Below, piece after piece: positions 1 to 9,965 of a stretch of 64,000 nucleotides of DNA. Numbering within the stretch: the stretch's first letter is position 1; every line of letters starts with the position of its first letter. The stretch is from assembly GCF_000281715.2 (NCBI RefSeq), contig NZ_CP124576.1, positions 4,127,001 through 4,191,000 of the forward strand, in the 5' to 3' direction. This DNA is from Sphingobium sp. AP49 (lineage in GTDB: Bacteria; Pseudomonadota; Alphaproteobacteria; Sphingomonadales; Sphingomonadaceae). Position numbers and translations under genes: made by a program. The notes beneath the pieces were generated by a model, which was given only the letters and a program-made list of their open reading frames with translations, was not told the origin of the DNA and searched no databases.

Positions 1-66
1 CCCTTTCCCTCGACAGAATGCGTCGAGCGGAGGATAGTGGTGTCCATAATATAAAGGAGGATGGCC

Positions 67-825
67 ATGGCAAGTGCCGCCAGACAGCCCGACATGTCGC
101 CCGCCGAATGGGAGGCGCGCCAGCAGCTCGCCGCCTGCTACCGTATCTTCGACCATTTCGGCTGGTCGGAACTGATCTACAATCATATCACCCTGCGCGT
201 GCCCGATGAGGATAATGCCTTCCTCATCAACCCGTTCGGCCTGCTTTACAGTGAAGTCAGGGCGTCCAACCTGGTCAAGATCGACATTGACGGCCATGTG
301 CTGGACGGCAGCCCCTATCCGGTCAATCGCGCCGGCTTCACCCAGCATAGCGTCTTCCACCGGCACCTGCCCGACGCCCATTGCATCATCCACACCCATA
401 CGACGGCGGGCATGGCGGTCAGCGCCACGCAGGAGGGGTTGCGGCCGATCAATTTCTACGCCGCCGCCTTTGCCGGCCGGATCGCCTATCATGAATTTGA
501 AGGCGTCACGATCCGGCCGGAGGAAGGGGAAAGGCTGATCGCCAATCTGGGCGCGCGGCGAATCATGATGCTGCGCAACCATGGCACGCTGGTGATGGCC
601 AAGAGCCTGCCCGAAGCCTTCCTGATGCAATGGATGCTCCAGCGCGCCTGCGAGATTCAGGTCGCGGCCTGCGCCGCCGGTACGCCGGTGGAGATCCCGG
701 CCGACGTCATCGCCGTGCATCAGCGCGATCTCGCCGGCGTGCAATTGCCGGTCGGCGTCGGCGTGCCGGATTTCCAGGCGATGGTCCGCCTGATCGACCG
801 CACCGACAAGAGCTGGCGGGACTAG
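67..825 (+). CDS. Class II aldolase/adducin-fold protein
   Basis: Predicted cytosolic class II aldolase/adducin-family protein of 252 residues, a Zn-dependent fold used by sugar-phosphate aldolases, epimerases and decarboxylases. The zinc-binding histidines are visible as His109 and His111 in IIHTHTTAG and His172 in RNHGTL. I do not see the usual catalytic Glu of fuculose-phosphate aldolase in the N-R-A-G-F segment near residue 88, so a true aldolase reaction is uncertain. An in-frame ATG lies at 61, directly abutting AGGAGG at 55-60; the ATG at 67 has proper six-base spacing and is preferred. The gene stands alone and converges on the oxoprolinase gene. Confidence 0.85.
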   Translation: MASAARQPDMSPAEWEARQQLAACYRIFDHFGWSELIYNHITLRVPDEDNAFLINPFGLLYSEVRASNLVKIDIDGHVLDGSPYPVNRAGFTQHSVFHRHLPDAHCIIHTHTTAGMAVSATQEGLRPINFYAAAFAGRIAYHEFEGVTIRPEEGERLIANLGARRIMMLRNHGTLVMAKSLPEAFLMQWMLQRACEIQVAACAAGTPVEIPADVIAVHQRDLAGVQLPVGVGVPDFQAMVRLIDRTDKSWRD

Positions 826-830
826 GCGCC

Positions 831-872
831 CCGCCTTCCCCGCCTCTGTCCGCTTGCCGCGGACGAAGGCGG
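831..872. terminator. Nested stem-loop between convergent genes
   Basis: An outer stem CCGCCTTC (831-838) pairs with GAAGGCGG (865-872), and an inner stem GTCCGC (848-853) pairs with GCGGAC (859-864). It fills the whole 48-base gap between two convergent stop codons. There is no U-tract, so intrinsic termination is not certain. Confidence 0.55.
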
Positions 873-873
873 A

Positions 874-3800
874 TCAGCCCTTGCCGAATCCCCCACCGCC
901 GGGCGTCTCGATCACGAAGACGTCGCCCGGTGCCATCTCGGCCGATCCGGTCGCGCCCAGCATCTCGATCCGGCCATCGCCACGCTCGACCCAATTCCGC
1001 CCGAGGCCGCCGGGCGCGCCACCCTCCAGCCCGAAGGGCGGCACGCTGCGCCGGTTGGCGAGGATGCCGGCCGTCATATCCTCCAGGAAGCGGATGCGGC
1101 GCAGCCCGCCATTGCCGCCATGATGCGCGCCCGTGCCACCCGATCCGGCCCGGATGGAAAATTCCTCCAGCAGCACCGGGAATCGGCTTTCCAATATTTC
1201 GGGGTCGGTCAGGCGGCTGTTGGTCATGTGGGTCTGCACTACATCGGCGCCGTCGAAATCCGGCCCGGCGCCCGATCCGCCCGAGATCGTCTCATAATAT
1301 TGGTGGCGCGCATTGCCGAAGGTGAAGTTGTTCATCGTCCCCTGCGCGCCCGCCATCACGCCCAGCGCGCCAAACAAGGCGTCGGTGACGACCTGGCTGG
1401 TCTCGACATTGCCGGCGACCACTGCCGCGGGATAGCGCGGCCGTAGCAGCGATCCCTCCGGCACCACCAAAGTCATGGGCTTGAGGCAACCGTCATTCAT
1501 CGGCACGGCTTCGTCCACCAGCGTGCGCACGACATAGAGCAGGGCCGCGCGCGCGACCGACAAAGGCGCGTTGAAATTGCCCGGCAGCTGGTCCGACGTG
1601 CCGGTGAAATCCACCGTCGCGCCGCGCGCCGCCCGGTCGATCGTCACGCTGACGACCACCTCCGCCCCATTGTCCATCGCATAGCGATAGTGCCCGTCGG
1701 ACAGGCGATCGATCAGCCGGCGCACCGCTGCCTCGGCCTGATCCTGCACATGGCCCATATAGGCGGCCACGACATCGGCACCATAATCGCCGCTGATCCG
1801 CTGCAACTCGGCCGCGCCCTTGGCACAGGCGGCGATCTGGGCGGACAGGTCGGCGATATTCTGGTCGACATTGCGCGAAGGCCAGCGGCCAGAACCCAGC
1901 AAGGCGCGCAGATCGCCCTCCAGGAAGCGGCCCTGATCCACCACCAATATATTGTCGAGGACGATGCCCTCTTCCTCGATGCTGCGGCTGTCGGGCGGCA
2001 TCGAGCCGGGCGAGATGCCGCCAATATCGGCATGATGGCCGCGCGCCGCGACGTAGAAGGCGGGCGCGCCCGCCGTCTCATCGACGAACACCGGCATCAC
2101 CACCGTCACGTCGGGCAGGTGCGTGCCGCCATCATAGGGGGCGTTGAGCGCATAGACGTCGCCCGGCAGCATGCCGCGCCCATCGATCGCCCGGCCATCG
2201 GCGCCGATCCCGCGCCGGCGCATGACCGCGCGGATGCTCTCCCCCATGCTGCCCAGATGAACCGGCATGTGCGGCGCATTGGCGACCAGATTGCCGACCG
2301 CGTCGAACAGGGCGCAGGAGAAATCCAGACGCTCGCGAATATTGACCGAGGAGGCGCTGTGCTGGAGCGCAGCACCCATTTCCTCGGCGATCGCCATGAA
2401 CAGGCCGCCCATCACCTCCAGCCGGACCGGATCGACGGCGGTACCGTCATCGGCGGCGGGCGCCGGGCGCGGCGCATGGCGGGTCAGCACCAGATTGCCG
2501 ATCACATCGAGCCGCGCGCGCCAGCCCGGCTCGACCACCGTGGTCGACACCGGATCGCTGATCAGCGCCGGGCCATCGACGACGCTGTCCAGCGTCAGTC
2601 CGGCCCGGTCGAACACCGGTGCCTGCGCGCGCGCCAGCATCACCTGCGCCAACGGCGCGGCCGCCTGGGTCGCGATGGTCGCCACCTTGCCCATATCCTC
2701 GGCGGTCGGCGCGATCGCCTCGACCCGCACCATGTCGACCAGCACCGTGCCGGTGCCGCCATAGCCGAAGCGGGCCTGATATTGTGCCTCGAAATCGGCC
2801 AGCATCGCCGCCCGATCACCCAGCATCACGTCGAACAGGCTGTCGGTGCCATCATAGCGCAGCCGCAGCACCGTCTCGCTCCGTTCCGCCTCCGGCAGGT
2901 CGGCGCGCGCCTGCGCCGCCAGCTCGGCGATCGCCGCCGCCAGCAGATCGGTGCCCGCATCGTCCAGCGGCAGCGCCAGCGTCCGCTCGCGCACCGCGCG
3001 CCGGTCGGCCAGGCCCATGCCATAGGCCGACAGGACGCCGCCCAGCGGATGGATCATCACCCGATCCATGCCCAAGGCATCAGCGACCAGACAGGCATGC
3101 TGCCCGCCCGCCCCGCCAAAGCTCGCAAGCGTATAGCGCGCCACATCATGACCGCGCGCGACCGAGATGCGTTTGATCGCATTGGCCATGCTGGCAACAG
3201 CAACGGCGATGAAGCCCTGCGCCGCCTCCTGCGCGCTCATCACCCGGCCGGTCTGTGCCTCCACCTGCGCACAGATGTCGGCAAAGCGCGCCTCGACTGC
3301 GGCCCGGTCGAGCGCCTGGTCGCCCTTGGGGCCGAACAGGCTGGGGAAGAAATCGGGCTGCACCTTGCCCAGCATGACATTGCAGTCGGTGATGGTCAGC
3401 GGCCCGCCGCGCCGGTAGCAGGCCGGTCCCGGCACCGCGCCAGCCGATTCCGGGCCGACGCGAAAACGCCCGTCGACCACCGAACAAATGGAGCCGCCGC
3501 CCGCCGCGATGGTATGAATACGCATCATCGGCGCGCGCAGCCGCACGCCCGCCACCCGCGCCTCATTGTCGCGTTCGTAGCTGCCGGCATAATGGGACAC
3601 ATCGGTCGACGTGCCGCCCATGTCGAAACCGATCACCTCACCAAAACCTGCCTGCTCGGCGGTGCGGGCCAGGCCGACGATGCCGCCGGCCGGGCCGGAC
3701 AATACCGCATCCTTGCCGCGGAACAGGTCGCCCCGCGTCAGCCCGCCATTGGACTGCATGAACAGCATGTCGGCGTCCTCGCCGAGCGCAGCACCCAGCG

Positions 3801-4455
3801 CGTCGACATAGGCCCGCAGCACCGGCGAGAGATAGGCGTCGGCCAGCACCGTATCGCCCCGCCCGACCAGCTTGATCAGCGGCGCGACCTCATGGCTGAC
3901 CGAGATCTGGGTAAAGCCGATCTGCCGCGCGATCCGCGCCAGCGCCTGCTCATGGGCAGGATAGCGATAGCCATGCATCAGCACGATCGCGACCGCGCGC
4001 AGCCCGGCATCATGGCCGCGCTGCAACGCCGCCTGCGCCGCTGCCTCGTCCAGCGGCGTCAGGATGGTACCATCCTGCATTACCCGCTCGTCCATCTCAA
4101 CGACATCGGCATGGAGCGGCGGCAGCAGGTCGATCCGCCGCGCGAACAGGTCCGGCCGGTCCTGATAGCCGATGCGGATCGCGTCGCGGAAACCCTTGGT
4201 AATCGCCAGCAGCACCGGCTCGCCCTTGCGCTCCAGCAGCGCATTGGTGGCGATGGTCGTGCCGATCCGCAGCGTGCAGGGCGGGATCGGCCCGGCGCCC
4301 GCGCCGGTCAGCCGCCGGATCGCCTCGACCGCCGCGTCGGCATAGCGCTCGGGGTCGCTCGACAGCAGCTTGGCGGTGTGAAGAACCCCTTGCGGGTCGC
4401 GTGCCACCACATCGGTAAAAGTGCCGCCGCGGTCGATCCAGAATTGCCATTGCAT
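874..4455 (-). CDS. Hydantoinase A/B fusion, 5-oxoprolinase family
   Basis: A 1193-residue protein with the length and order of ATP-dependent 5-oxoprolinase: a HyuA-like half (N-terminal motif [14 protein letters not shown], an actin-like ATPase fold) followed from about residue 680 by a HyuB-like half. Family members hydrolyse 5-oxoproline, hydantoins or related lactams using ATP. The internal motif [14 protein letters not shown] is the second phosphate loop of the HyuA fold. The start at 4455 ([11 protein letters not shown]) is preferred over an upstream ATG at 4491 because the family begins directly at the [10 protein letters not shown] motif. Substrate cannot be assigned from sequence; no allantoin, hydantoin or glutathione genes are adjacent. 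Confidence 0.88.
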   Translation of the reverse strand: MQWQFWIDRGGTFTDVVARDPQGVLHTAKLLSSDPERYADAAVEAIRRLTGAGAGPIPPCTLRIGTTIATNALLERKGEPVLLAITKGFRDAIRIGYQDRPDLFARRIDLLPPLHADVVEMDERVMQDGTILTPLDEAAAQAALQRGHDAGLRAVAIVLMHGYRYPAHEQALARIARQIGFTQISVSHEVAPLIKLVGRGDTVLADAYLSPVLRAYVDALGAALGEDADMLFMQSNGGLTRGDLFRGKDAVLSGPAGGIVGLARTAEQAGFGEVIGFDMGGTSTDVSHYAGSYERDNEARVAGVRLRAPMMRIHTIAAGGGSICSVVDGRFRVGPESAGAVPGPACYRRGGPLTITDCNVMLGKVQPDFFPSLFGPKGDQALDRAAVEARFADICAQVEAQTGRVMSAQEAAQGFIAVAVASMANAIKRISVARGHDVARYTLASFGGAGGQHACLVADALGMDRVMIHPLGGVLSAYGMGLADRRAVRERTLALPLDDAGTDLLAAAIAELAAQARADLPEAERSETVLRLRYDGTDSLFDVMLGDRAAMLADFEAQYQARFGYGGTGTVLVDMVRVEAIAPTAEDMGKVATIATQAAAPLAQVMLARAQAPVFDRAGLTLDSVVDGPALISDPVSTTVVEPGWRARLDVIGNLVLTRHAPRPAPAADDGTAVDPVRLEVMGGLFMAIAEEMGAALQHSASSVNIRERLDFSCALFDAVGNLVANAPHMPVHLGSMGESIRAVMRRRGIGADGRAIDGRGMLPGDVYALNAPYDGGTHLPDVTVVMPVFVDETAGAPAFYVAARGHHADIGGISPGSMPPDSRSIEEEGIVLDNILVVDQGRFLEGDLRALLGSGRWPSRNVDQNIADLSAQIAACAKGAAELQRISGDYGADVVAAYMGHVQDQAEAAVRRLIDRLSDGHYRYAMDNGAEVVVSVTIDRAARGATVDFTGTSDQLPGNFNAPLSVARAALLYVVRTLVDEAVPMNDGCLKPMTLVVPEGSLLRPRYPAAVVAGNVETSQVVTDALFGALGVMAGAQGTMNNFTFGNARHQYYETISGGSGAGPDFDGADVVQTHMTNSRLTDPEILESRFPVLLEEFSIRAGSGGTGAHHGGNGGLRRIRFLEDMTAGILANRRSVPPFGLEGGAPGGLGRNWVERGDGRIEMLGATGSAEMAPGDVFVIETPGGGGFGKG

Positions 4456-4545
4456 GCCCCGCCTGATGGCCGCGCTACAAGTGGTTGGCAAGCCGCTTGG
4501 CGTCCATTGCCACGCTTGCCAACGTATCGCACAATTGCTGACATT

Positions 4546-5004
4546 ATGATGGAACGTAATTGCTATGCGGCGGCAGATACGCCCCGCGCTATAATGGCGC
4601 TGCTTTTTCCCATCGCTGCTGTTCTTGCGGTGATATGGGACCTAGGCGCCAAAGGTTTCAGCGTTCGCGAATATCCTGAACTGTTGATTACGGGACACTT
4701 ATCCTGGTTCAGACAAGGCGTCGGCTGGCTCGCCCTGCTCCTGTGGGTGCTGCGCTATTATCCACCCGCTTGGATTGCATTATGGCATGGTCGATGTCTT
4801 GTCACGGCCGACCAATCCACATTCTTCATTGCAGGATCGCCTCCCATCGACCGTGCGCAGATCATATCTGTTCGGTTGCGTCGCGGTCTTCTGAGAAAAG
4901 ACCTTGAGATAAAAACCGCAGACCGTGCGGTTGCCATTTCCCAAATTTTTCTGCGCACAACATCCGAACTCCCACTAGACACGCTGATGCAGCAAAAATC
5001 ATGA
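4546..5004 (+). CDS. Small two-helix membrane protein, possibly PH-like
   Basis: A 152-residue protein I do not recognise. Two hydrophobic segments are visible (residues about 17-35, rich in Leu/Ile/Val/Ala, and about 52-73), followed by a soluble part of about 80 residues with alternating hydrophobic residues (LVTADQSTFFIAGSPPIDRA and a basic strand RLRRGLLRKDLEIKT). Two helices followed by a beta-rich tail resembles bacterial PH-like membrane proteins, but this is inference. Tandem ATGs occur at 4546 and 4549 and no clear Shine-Dalgarno sequence is visible. Local base composition is lower in G+C than the neighbours. Confidence 0.6.
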   Translation: MMERNCYAAADTPRAIMALLFPIAAVLAVIWDLGAKGFSVREYPELLITGHLSWFRQGVGWLALLLWVLRYYPPAWIALWHGRCLVTADQSTFFIAGSPPIDRAQIISVRLRRGLLRKDLEIKTADRAVAISQIFLRTTSELPLDTLMQQKS

Positions 5005-5011
5005 AGATCGC

Positions 5012-6163
5012 CTATTTCCAGAAGCTAGCCAGCTTGCGCACCGATGCCTCGGCAGCTTCGCGATCGGGCGTCTCGTTGGCATCGCCATAGCCGAACCAGT
5101 CGTCCTGCCCGACCTCCTGCACCACGATCCCGTCGCGCCGGGCCAGCATCGCCAGCTTGTCATGATAGACGCCATAGGTGGCGCCCGCCTGCGGGATGAG
5201 CCAGGCAATCTGGCCGCGCACCGGCACGATGCTCTCATCCCGCCACAACGCCCGCGCGCCATAGCCGGTGCAGTTGATGACGGTCTTTTGCTTCAGCCGC
5301 GTCACGTCGTTAGGTTCGTGGAGCTCCATTGGCACGATGCGGCCGCCGCCGATCAGGAAATCGTTGGTCAATTGATGGGCGAGGTCGGCGACATTGAAGG
5401 TCAGCGAACTGCTGCGCCGCGCCCGCTCGGTGCGGAAGGGATGCGTGCCCGGCGCCAGTTCGACCGATCGCGGCATGATGTCATGCAGTCGATCCTCCAG
5501 CCGGATGAAGCGATCGGGCCGCTCCGGCATCACCATCTCGACGGCGGGTGCGACGGCCGGGCCGTCCGACAGCATATAACGGTCGGTCCATTCCACCGGA
5601 TCGCCCGGCAGACCGAGCAGCCCCTGATAGAAAGCAAAGGATCGCCGTGCCATCACCTCCCAGCGATCGCCAAAGCCGGCATCGACCCCGCCCGCCATCG
5701 CGATCCGGGAATCAGGCGACCAGGTGCCGGTTGCCCGCGCCGATCGGACATCGGGAAATTGCTCCTTGGCATAGATGGTCACCTTCGCGCCCGCCCGCTG
5801 GGCGGTGAGCGCGGTGGTAAGGCCGATCGCGCCAGCGCCGATCACGGCAATATCCGTCATCCCTTCCGCCAGCGCCAGGCCGACCGCGACTTCGGCCGAT
5901 CCCCAGGACAAGGACCAGCCGCTGCCGCCATGGCCATAATGATGAACGACCCGCTTGCGCCCGACCGGCTCGATCGCGATGCGCGGGCCGGCCGCGCGGA
6001 AGGGCCGCAGGCAGACGGTGATGCGAAAGATGCGGTCGGGCGTCGCGCGGATCGGCTCCAGCCCGGCGAGAGGATCGAACAGGGCGGCCGCATCGGCGCC
6101 CGCCGCCAGCGACAAGGCCCCCATGCCACCCAGTCCGTGGGTAAGAAATCGCCGCCTATCCAT
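5012..6163 (-). CDS. Tat-type FAD oxidoreductase, permuted D-amino-acid-oxidase fold
   Basis: A 383-residue flavoprotein. It starts with a twin-arginine leader (MDRRRFLTHGLGG, Ala-rich core), so export through Tat is likely. The Rossmann FAD motif VIGAGAIGLTTA is at residues 107-118. Before it, at residues 48-90, lie CLRPFRAAGPRI and HHYGHGGSGWSLSWGSA, which in D-amino-acid oxidases form the C-terminal part of the chain (the substrate-carboxylate Arg and the FAD-binding HNYGHGG loop). After the Rossmann motif come SARATGTWSPDSR, VINCTGYGARAL and GRGQIAWL in normal DAAO order, and the chain ends where DAAO would continue into the RPxR strand. The order is thus circularly permuted. The start at 6163 has AAGGAG upstream; the in-frame extension to 6421 is not protein-like. 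Expected role: oxidation of an amino acid or amine by O2 outside the cytoplasm. Confidence 0.85.
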   Translation of the reverse strand: MDRRRFLTHGLGGMGALSLAAGADAAALFDPLAGLEPIRATPDRIFRITVCLRPFRAAGPRIAIEPVGRKRVVHHYGHGGSGWSLSWGSAEVAVGLALAEGMTDIAVIGAGAIGLTTALTAQRAGAKVTIYAKEQFPDVRSARATGTWSPDSRIAMAGGVDAGFGDRWEVMARRSFAFYQGLLGLPGDPVEWTDRYMLSDGPAVAPAVEMVMPERPDRFIRLEDRLHDIMPRSVELAPGTHPFRTERARRSSSLTFNVADLAHQLTNDFLIGGGRIVPMELHEPNDVTRLKQKTVINCTGYGARALWRDESIVPVRGQIAWLIPQAGATYGVYHDKLAMLARRDGIVVQEVGQDDWFGYGDANETPDREAAEASVRKLASFWK

Positions 6164-6292
6164 GGCTTCCGCCTCTCCTTGTGCCGGCCTATTCGTTCCT
6201 GCCAACGAAAGAGCCAAGCATATCCTCAACGCATTGAGCCTGAACAGATATAGCGGCTTGCTCACGCCCGGCGATTTCCGCATTAAGCAGCG

Positions 6293-8155
6293 ATGCCAGC
6301 CATACGCCCCGAACGTTCCATCGTCATATTGCTGCTGGCATTGATCATCGTCGTCATCGCCGTGAGCGGAACCTTCTGGCTCTATCGCAGCCAGCAAACC
6401 GGCATCGGCTGGGTGAACCACACATTGCGTGTGGAAAATCGCCTGTCAGTCATCCTTTCGCGCGTGCAGGCTGCCGAAAGTAGCCAGCGCGGCTATATGT
6501 TGACGCGTCAGGAGCCATTTCTGGCCCCGTTCGAGGATTTCAAGGCCGGGTGGCGCGGCGAGATCGCGAGCCTGCGTGTCGACGTGCGCGATAATCCCGT
6601 GCAGGTCCAGGCAGTGGACGCGCTGGGCGCTATGCTGGACCGACGGCTGACGCTGATGCAGGGCGGCGTAGATCTCCGGCGACGGGGTGGTGCAGTAGAC
6701 CCCAACGCTTTTGCGCCCGGCCTGGCCGCCATGGCCCAGATTCGCGCCCAGATCGAACAGATGAAGCTGCGCGAGGAATTGCTGCTGCGTGTCCGCAGCA
6801 TCGAGGCCAGCCGGCTCAACATCTGGGTGACCGCCAGTCTGGCCGTCAGCGCAGCATTCGTCATCATCCTGGGTATGCTTGCATTGCGAACCGCCCGGCG
6901 GCGGATGGAAGAAGCGCTGGAGAGCGAGCGGGCCTTGAGCGAAGCCAATGCGCGCCTGGTCGCGGAAGCCCAGGAACGCCAAGCCGTCGAAGCGCAAGTC
7001 CGACAGCTGCAAAAGATGGAATCGATCGGCCAGTTGACTGGCGGGATCGCACATGATTTCAACAATATGCTGGCGATCGTCATCGGGTCGCTCGACATGG
7101 TGCGGCGCCGGTTGACCCCCGACACCGATGCCCGAGTAGCGCGCGGCATCGACAATGCGACCGAGGGCGCGCAGCGCGCCGCCCAATTGACCTCCCGGCT
7201 ACTTGCCTTTTCCCGCCAGCAGCCGCTCGACCCGCAACCGACCGACGTCAACAAGCTGGTCGGTGGCATGTCCGAAATGCTGCGCCGGACGATCGGCGAA
7301 ACGGTGCGGGTGGAAACCGTGTTGGCCGGCGGCCTCTGGCGCGCCAGCATCGATTCGGGCCAGCTGGAAAGCGCCATCCTCAATCTGTGCGTCAATGCCC
7401 GCGACGCGATGCCGGGCGGCGGCCGGCTGACTGTCGAAACCGGCAACGCCCATCTGGACGATGCCTATGCCACCGCCCATGCCGAAGTGCTGGCCGGACA
7501 ATATGTCATGGTATCGGTGACCGACAGCGGTACCGGTATGCCCGCCGAGGTGGTCGAGCGCGCCTTCGATCCCTTTTTCACCACCAAGGGCGTGGGCAAG
7601 GGCACCGGCCTCGGCCTCAGCCAGGTGTTCGGCTTCGTGAAACAGTCGCGCGGCCATGTGAAAATCTATTCCGAACCCGGCCAGGGGACGGTCATCAAAA
7701 TCTATCTGCCGCGCCACTATGGCGCCGACATGATGGATGCCCCTGCCCGCACCGCACCAGTGGAACTGCCCCGCGCCCGGGGCGAGGAAATTATCCTGGT
7801 GGTGGAGGACGAAGAACGGGTCCGCCACATGTCAGTCGATTCCCTGCGCGAACTGGGTTATGTCATCGTCCAGGCGTCGGATGGCGAACAGGCGCTGGCG
7901 ATGCTGGCAATCCAGCCGCGCATCGACCTGTTGTTCACCGATATCGTCATGCCCGGCATCAATGGTCGCATCCTGGCTGACCGCGCCCGTGAACAACGAC
8001 CTGACCTCAAGGTCCTCTACACAACAGGCTATACCCGCAACGCCATCGTCCATAACGGCATGCTCGATCCAGGCGTTGCCTTTCTTGCCAAGCCCTTCAC
8101 ATTTGATCAGTTGGCCGCGAAGGTACGACAGGTGCTGGACGAAGGCACGATCTGA
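6293..8155 (+). CDS. Hybrid sensor histidine kinase/response regulator with CHASE3-like sensor
   Basis: A 620-residue membrane hybrid kinase. Transmembrane helix at residues 9-29, periplasmic CHASE3-like helical domain about 30-175, second helix about 177-198, a coiled linker (200-240), then HisKA with phospho-acceptor His254 in [11 protein letters not shown]. The ATPase has N369 in [15 protein letters not shown] (G1 box) and GKGTGLGL (G2 box). The C-terminal receiver (about 498-618) has acidic pair E505/D506, phospho-acceptor D550 in FTDIVMPG and K600. No DNA-binding output domain is present, so the output is presumably a separate phosphotransfer partner, not seen in this window. It is divergent from the flavoprotein gene, with about 130 bases of shared promoter space. 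Confidence 0.93.
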   Translation: MPAIRPERSIVILLLALIIVVIAVSGTFWLYRSQQTGIGWVNHTLRVENRLSVILSRVQAAESSQRGYMLTRQEPFLAPFEDFKAGWRGEIASLRVDVRDNPVQVQAVDALGAMLDRRLTLMQGGVDLRRRGGAVDPNAFAPGLAAMAQIRAQIEQMKLREELLLRVRSIEASRLNIWVTASLAVSAAFVIILGMLALRTARRRMEEALESERALSEANARLVAEAQERQAVEAQVRQLQKMESIGQLTGGIAHDFNNMLAIVIGSLDMVRRRLTPDTDARVARGIDNATEGAQRAAQLTSRLLAFSRQQPLDPQPTDVNKLVGGMSEMLRRTIGETVRVETVLAGGLWRASIDSGQLESAILNLCVNARDAMPGGGRLTVETGNAHLDDAYATAHAEVLAGQYVMVSVTDSGTGMPAEVVERAFDPFFTTKGVGKGTGLGLSQVFGFVKQSRGHVKIYSEPGQGTVIKIYLPRHYGADMMDAPARTAPVELPRARGEEIILVVEDEERVRHMSVDSLRELGYVIVQASDGEQALAMLAIQPRIDLLFTDIVMPGINGRILADRAREQRPDLKVLYTTGYTRNAIVHNGMLDPGVAFLAKPFTFDQLAAKVRQVLDEGTI

Positions 8156-8205
8156 CCATTTTCGGCCGCTTTGCCTGATCAAGATTATGGACGGCCGCCG
8201 CAAAA

Positions 8206-8220
8206 GAACATATCAGGAAC
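8206..8220 (+). promoter_or_regulatory. LexA-type box before the radical SAM/UdgX module
   Basis: GAAC (8206-8209), seven bases, GAAC (8217-8220): the direct-repeat SOS box typical of alphaproteobacterial LexA (GTTC-N7-GTTC on the other strand). It ends three bases before the ATG of the radical SAM gene and overlaps its AGGA ribosome binding site. About two such matches are expected by chance in 64 kb on both strands, so weight comes from its position before DNA-repair-like genes. Confidence 0.5.
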
Positions 8221-8223
8221 GAT

Positions 8224-9465
8224 ATGTCGGCTGTATCCATCCCGCAAAAGCTCGAAATCCTTGCCGATGCCGCCAAATATGATGCGTCCTGCGCCTCGTC
8301 CGGCACGACCAAGCGGGATTCGCGCGACGGCAAGGGCATAGGCTCGACCGAAGGCATGGGCATTTGCCATGCCTATGCGCCCGACGGCCGCTGCATCTCG
8401 CTGCTGAAAATCCTGCTGACCAACAGCTGCATCTTCGACTGCCATTATTGCATCAATCGCCGGTCGAGCGATGTCCGTCGCGCCCGCTTCACCGCGCGCG
8501 AGGTGGTCGATCTCACGCTCAGCTTCTATCGCCGCAACTATATCGAGGGGCTGTTCCTCTCCTCCGGCATCATCCGCTCGTCCGACTATACGATGGAGCA
8601 GATGGTCGAGGTCGCCCGCAGCCTGCGCGAGGATCATGAGTTTCGCGGCTATATCCATTTGAAGACCATTCCCGACGCCGATCCGGAACTGCTGCGTCAG
8701 GCAGGGCTGCATGCCGACCGGCTGTCGATCAACGTCGAACTGCCGACCGAACCGGGCCTCAAGCGCCTGGCCCCCGAGAAGGACGGCGGCCGGATCGAGG
8801 ACGCGATGGCGCAGATGCGCAGCCAGATGGACGATATGGGCGACGCCCGCCGCAAATATCGCCACGCCCCGCGCTTTGCCCCGGCCGGCCAGTCGACCCA
8901 GATGATCGTCGGCGCCGATGCCGCCGACGATCGCGCCATCATCCAGCGGGCGAGCAGCCTCTATGACCGGCACCAGCTGCGCCGCGTCTATTACAGCGCC
9001 TTCTCCCCCATCCCCTCGCCCAGCAGCGTGCTGCCGCTCCAGCGTCCGCCGCTGATGCGCGAACATCGGCTCTACCAGTCGGACTGGATGATGCGCTTCT
9101 ACGGCTATTCCGCCACGGAGATCGCCGCCGCGACCGACAGGGACAGCGGCTGCCTGCCGCTCGACATCGATCCCAAGCTCGCCTGGGCGTTGCAGCATCG
9201 CGCCAGCTTCCCGGTCGACGTCAACCGCGCACCACGCGAACTGCTGCTGCGCGTGCCCGGCCTGGGGGTGAAGGCGGTCGACCGCATCCTTGCCAGCCGC
9301 CGCCATCGCCGGCTGCGGCTGGAGGATGTCGCGCGCCTGACCACATCGATCGTCAAGCTGCGCCCCTTCCTCATCACCGCCGACTGGCGCCCGGTCCAGT
9401 TGGCCGACCGAGTCGATCTGTCCGCGCAGTTGCGGCGTCCGGCCACGCAGATGGAACTTTTTTAA
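8224..9465 (+). CDS. Putative DNA modification/repair radical SAM protein
   Basis: A 413-residue radical SAM protein. The 4Fe-4S/SAM motif C-x3-C-x2-C is at Cys69, Cys73 and Cys76 (NSCIFDCHYCINRR). After the radical SAM barrel, a helix-hairpin-helix DNA-binding motif appears at about residues 335-375 (RELLLRVPGLGVKAVDRILA). This matches the family annotated as putative DNA modification/repair radical SAM protein, known to co-occur with an uracil-DNA-glycosylase-like protein, which is indeed encoded 1 kb downstream. The reaction is not known to me; a radical-based action on DNA bases is inferred. The ATG at 8224 is preceded by AGGA at five bases, embedded in the LexA-type box. Confidence 0.88.
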   Translation: MSAVSIPQKLEILADAAKYDASCASSGTTKRDSRDGKGIGSTEGMGICHAYAPDGRCISLLKILLTNSCIFDCHYCINRRSSDVRRARFTAREVVDLTLSFYRRNYIEGLFLSSGIIRSSDYTMEQMVEVARSLREDHEFRGYIHLKTIPDADPELLRQAGLHADRLSINVELPTEPGLKRLAPEKDGGRIEDAMAQMRSQMDDMGDARRKYRHAPRFAPAGQSTQMIVGADAADDRAIIQRASSLYDRHQLRRVYYSAFSPIPSPSSVLPLQRPPLMREHRLYQSDWMMRFYGYSATEIAAATDRDSGCLPLDIDPKLAWALQHRASFPVDVNRAPRELLLRVPGLGVKAVDRILASRRHRRLRLEDVARLTTSIVKLRPFLITADWRPVQLADRVDLSAQLRRPATQMELF

Positions 9466-9547
9466 GGGGAAGCGAGGCAATTTTGCGGTTGATCGCAAGC
9501 ACGGTTCATGAAACTCTTGTAACACGATCAGCAAGGGGATCGGGACT

Positions 9548-9904
9548 TTGGCGACACTTTTCGACATTCAGGCCACCGGGCGCAGCGGCACCGGCTTTGC
9601 CAAGCGGATCAGCACCCACCTTGCGGCCGCCCTTGTCGTCTTCTGCCTGCTTCAGATCTTCATCGTCGCCAAGATGGGCGGCTCGCTGGTCCTGCACCTC
9701 GGCGTCATCATCGCGATCGGCGGTTTCGCCATCGCCGCGCGCGCGCTCGAACATCGCTGGCAGATGCTCGACCATAGCGGCCTGTCCCATGCCGGGCTGC
9801 GCCTGCGCTTCCGGCGCGACCTGCTTCAGCTCTGGGCCACCAGCCTGTTGGGCGCGCTGCTCTGGATTCCGGTCGCGATCATCTTCCACGCGCTGTTCGG
9901 CTAG
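9548..9904 (+). CDS. Small integral membrane protein between radical SAM and hemerythrin genes
   Basis: A 118-residue protein with three hydrophobic segments (about residues 22-40, 46-63 and 92-115) separated by a basic stretch (RLRFRRDLL). I do not recognise the family. The start is a TTG at 9548 with AAGGGG at 9533-9538. It lies 82 bases after the radical SAM gene and 61 before the hemerythrin gene, on the same strand, so co-transcription within the repair-like module is plausible but not shown. Confidence 0.65.
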   Translation: MATLFDIQATGRSGTGFAKRISTHLAAALVVFCLLQIFIVAKMGGSLVLHLGVIIAIGGFAIAARALEHRWQMLDHSGLSHAGLRLRFRRDLLQLWATSLLGALLWIPVAIIFHALFG

Positions 9905-9934
9905 GCGCCGGACCCTTTCCGCCCAATTCTCGTT

Positions 9935-9959
9935 TCCTCCTTCATCGCTTGAAGGAGGA
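9935..9959 (+). promoter_or_regulatory. Stem-loop masking the hemerythrin ribosome binding site
   Basis: TCCTCCTTCA (9935-9944) is perfectly complementary to TGAAGGAGGA (9950-9959), with loop TCGCT. The 3' arm contains the full Shine-Dalgarno sequence of the downstream gene, whose GTG start is at 9966, so the folded form should block ribosome access. No U-tract follows, which argues against a simple terminator. Confidence 0.55.
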
Positions 9960-9965
9960 TTGCCC

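Noticed and set aside
1-16. CCCTTTCCCTCGACAG also occurs at 15341-15356 inside ppiB
   Set aside because: One 16-base repeat in 64 kb is about what chance gives, and the second copy encodes ordinary cyclophilin residues.
1690-4545. Very long plus-strand open frame antisense to the oxoprolinase gene
   Set aside because: Its translation is Arg/His/Gln/Ala-rich without domains, as expected from the antisense frame of a G+C-rich gene. Only its last part, from 4546, looks like a real protein and is annotated separately.
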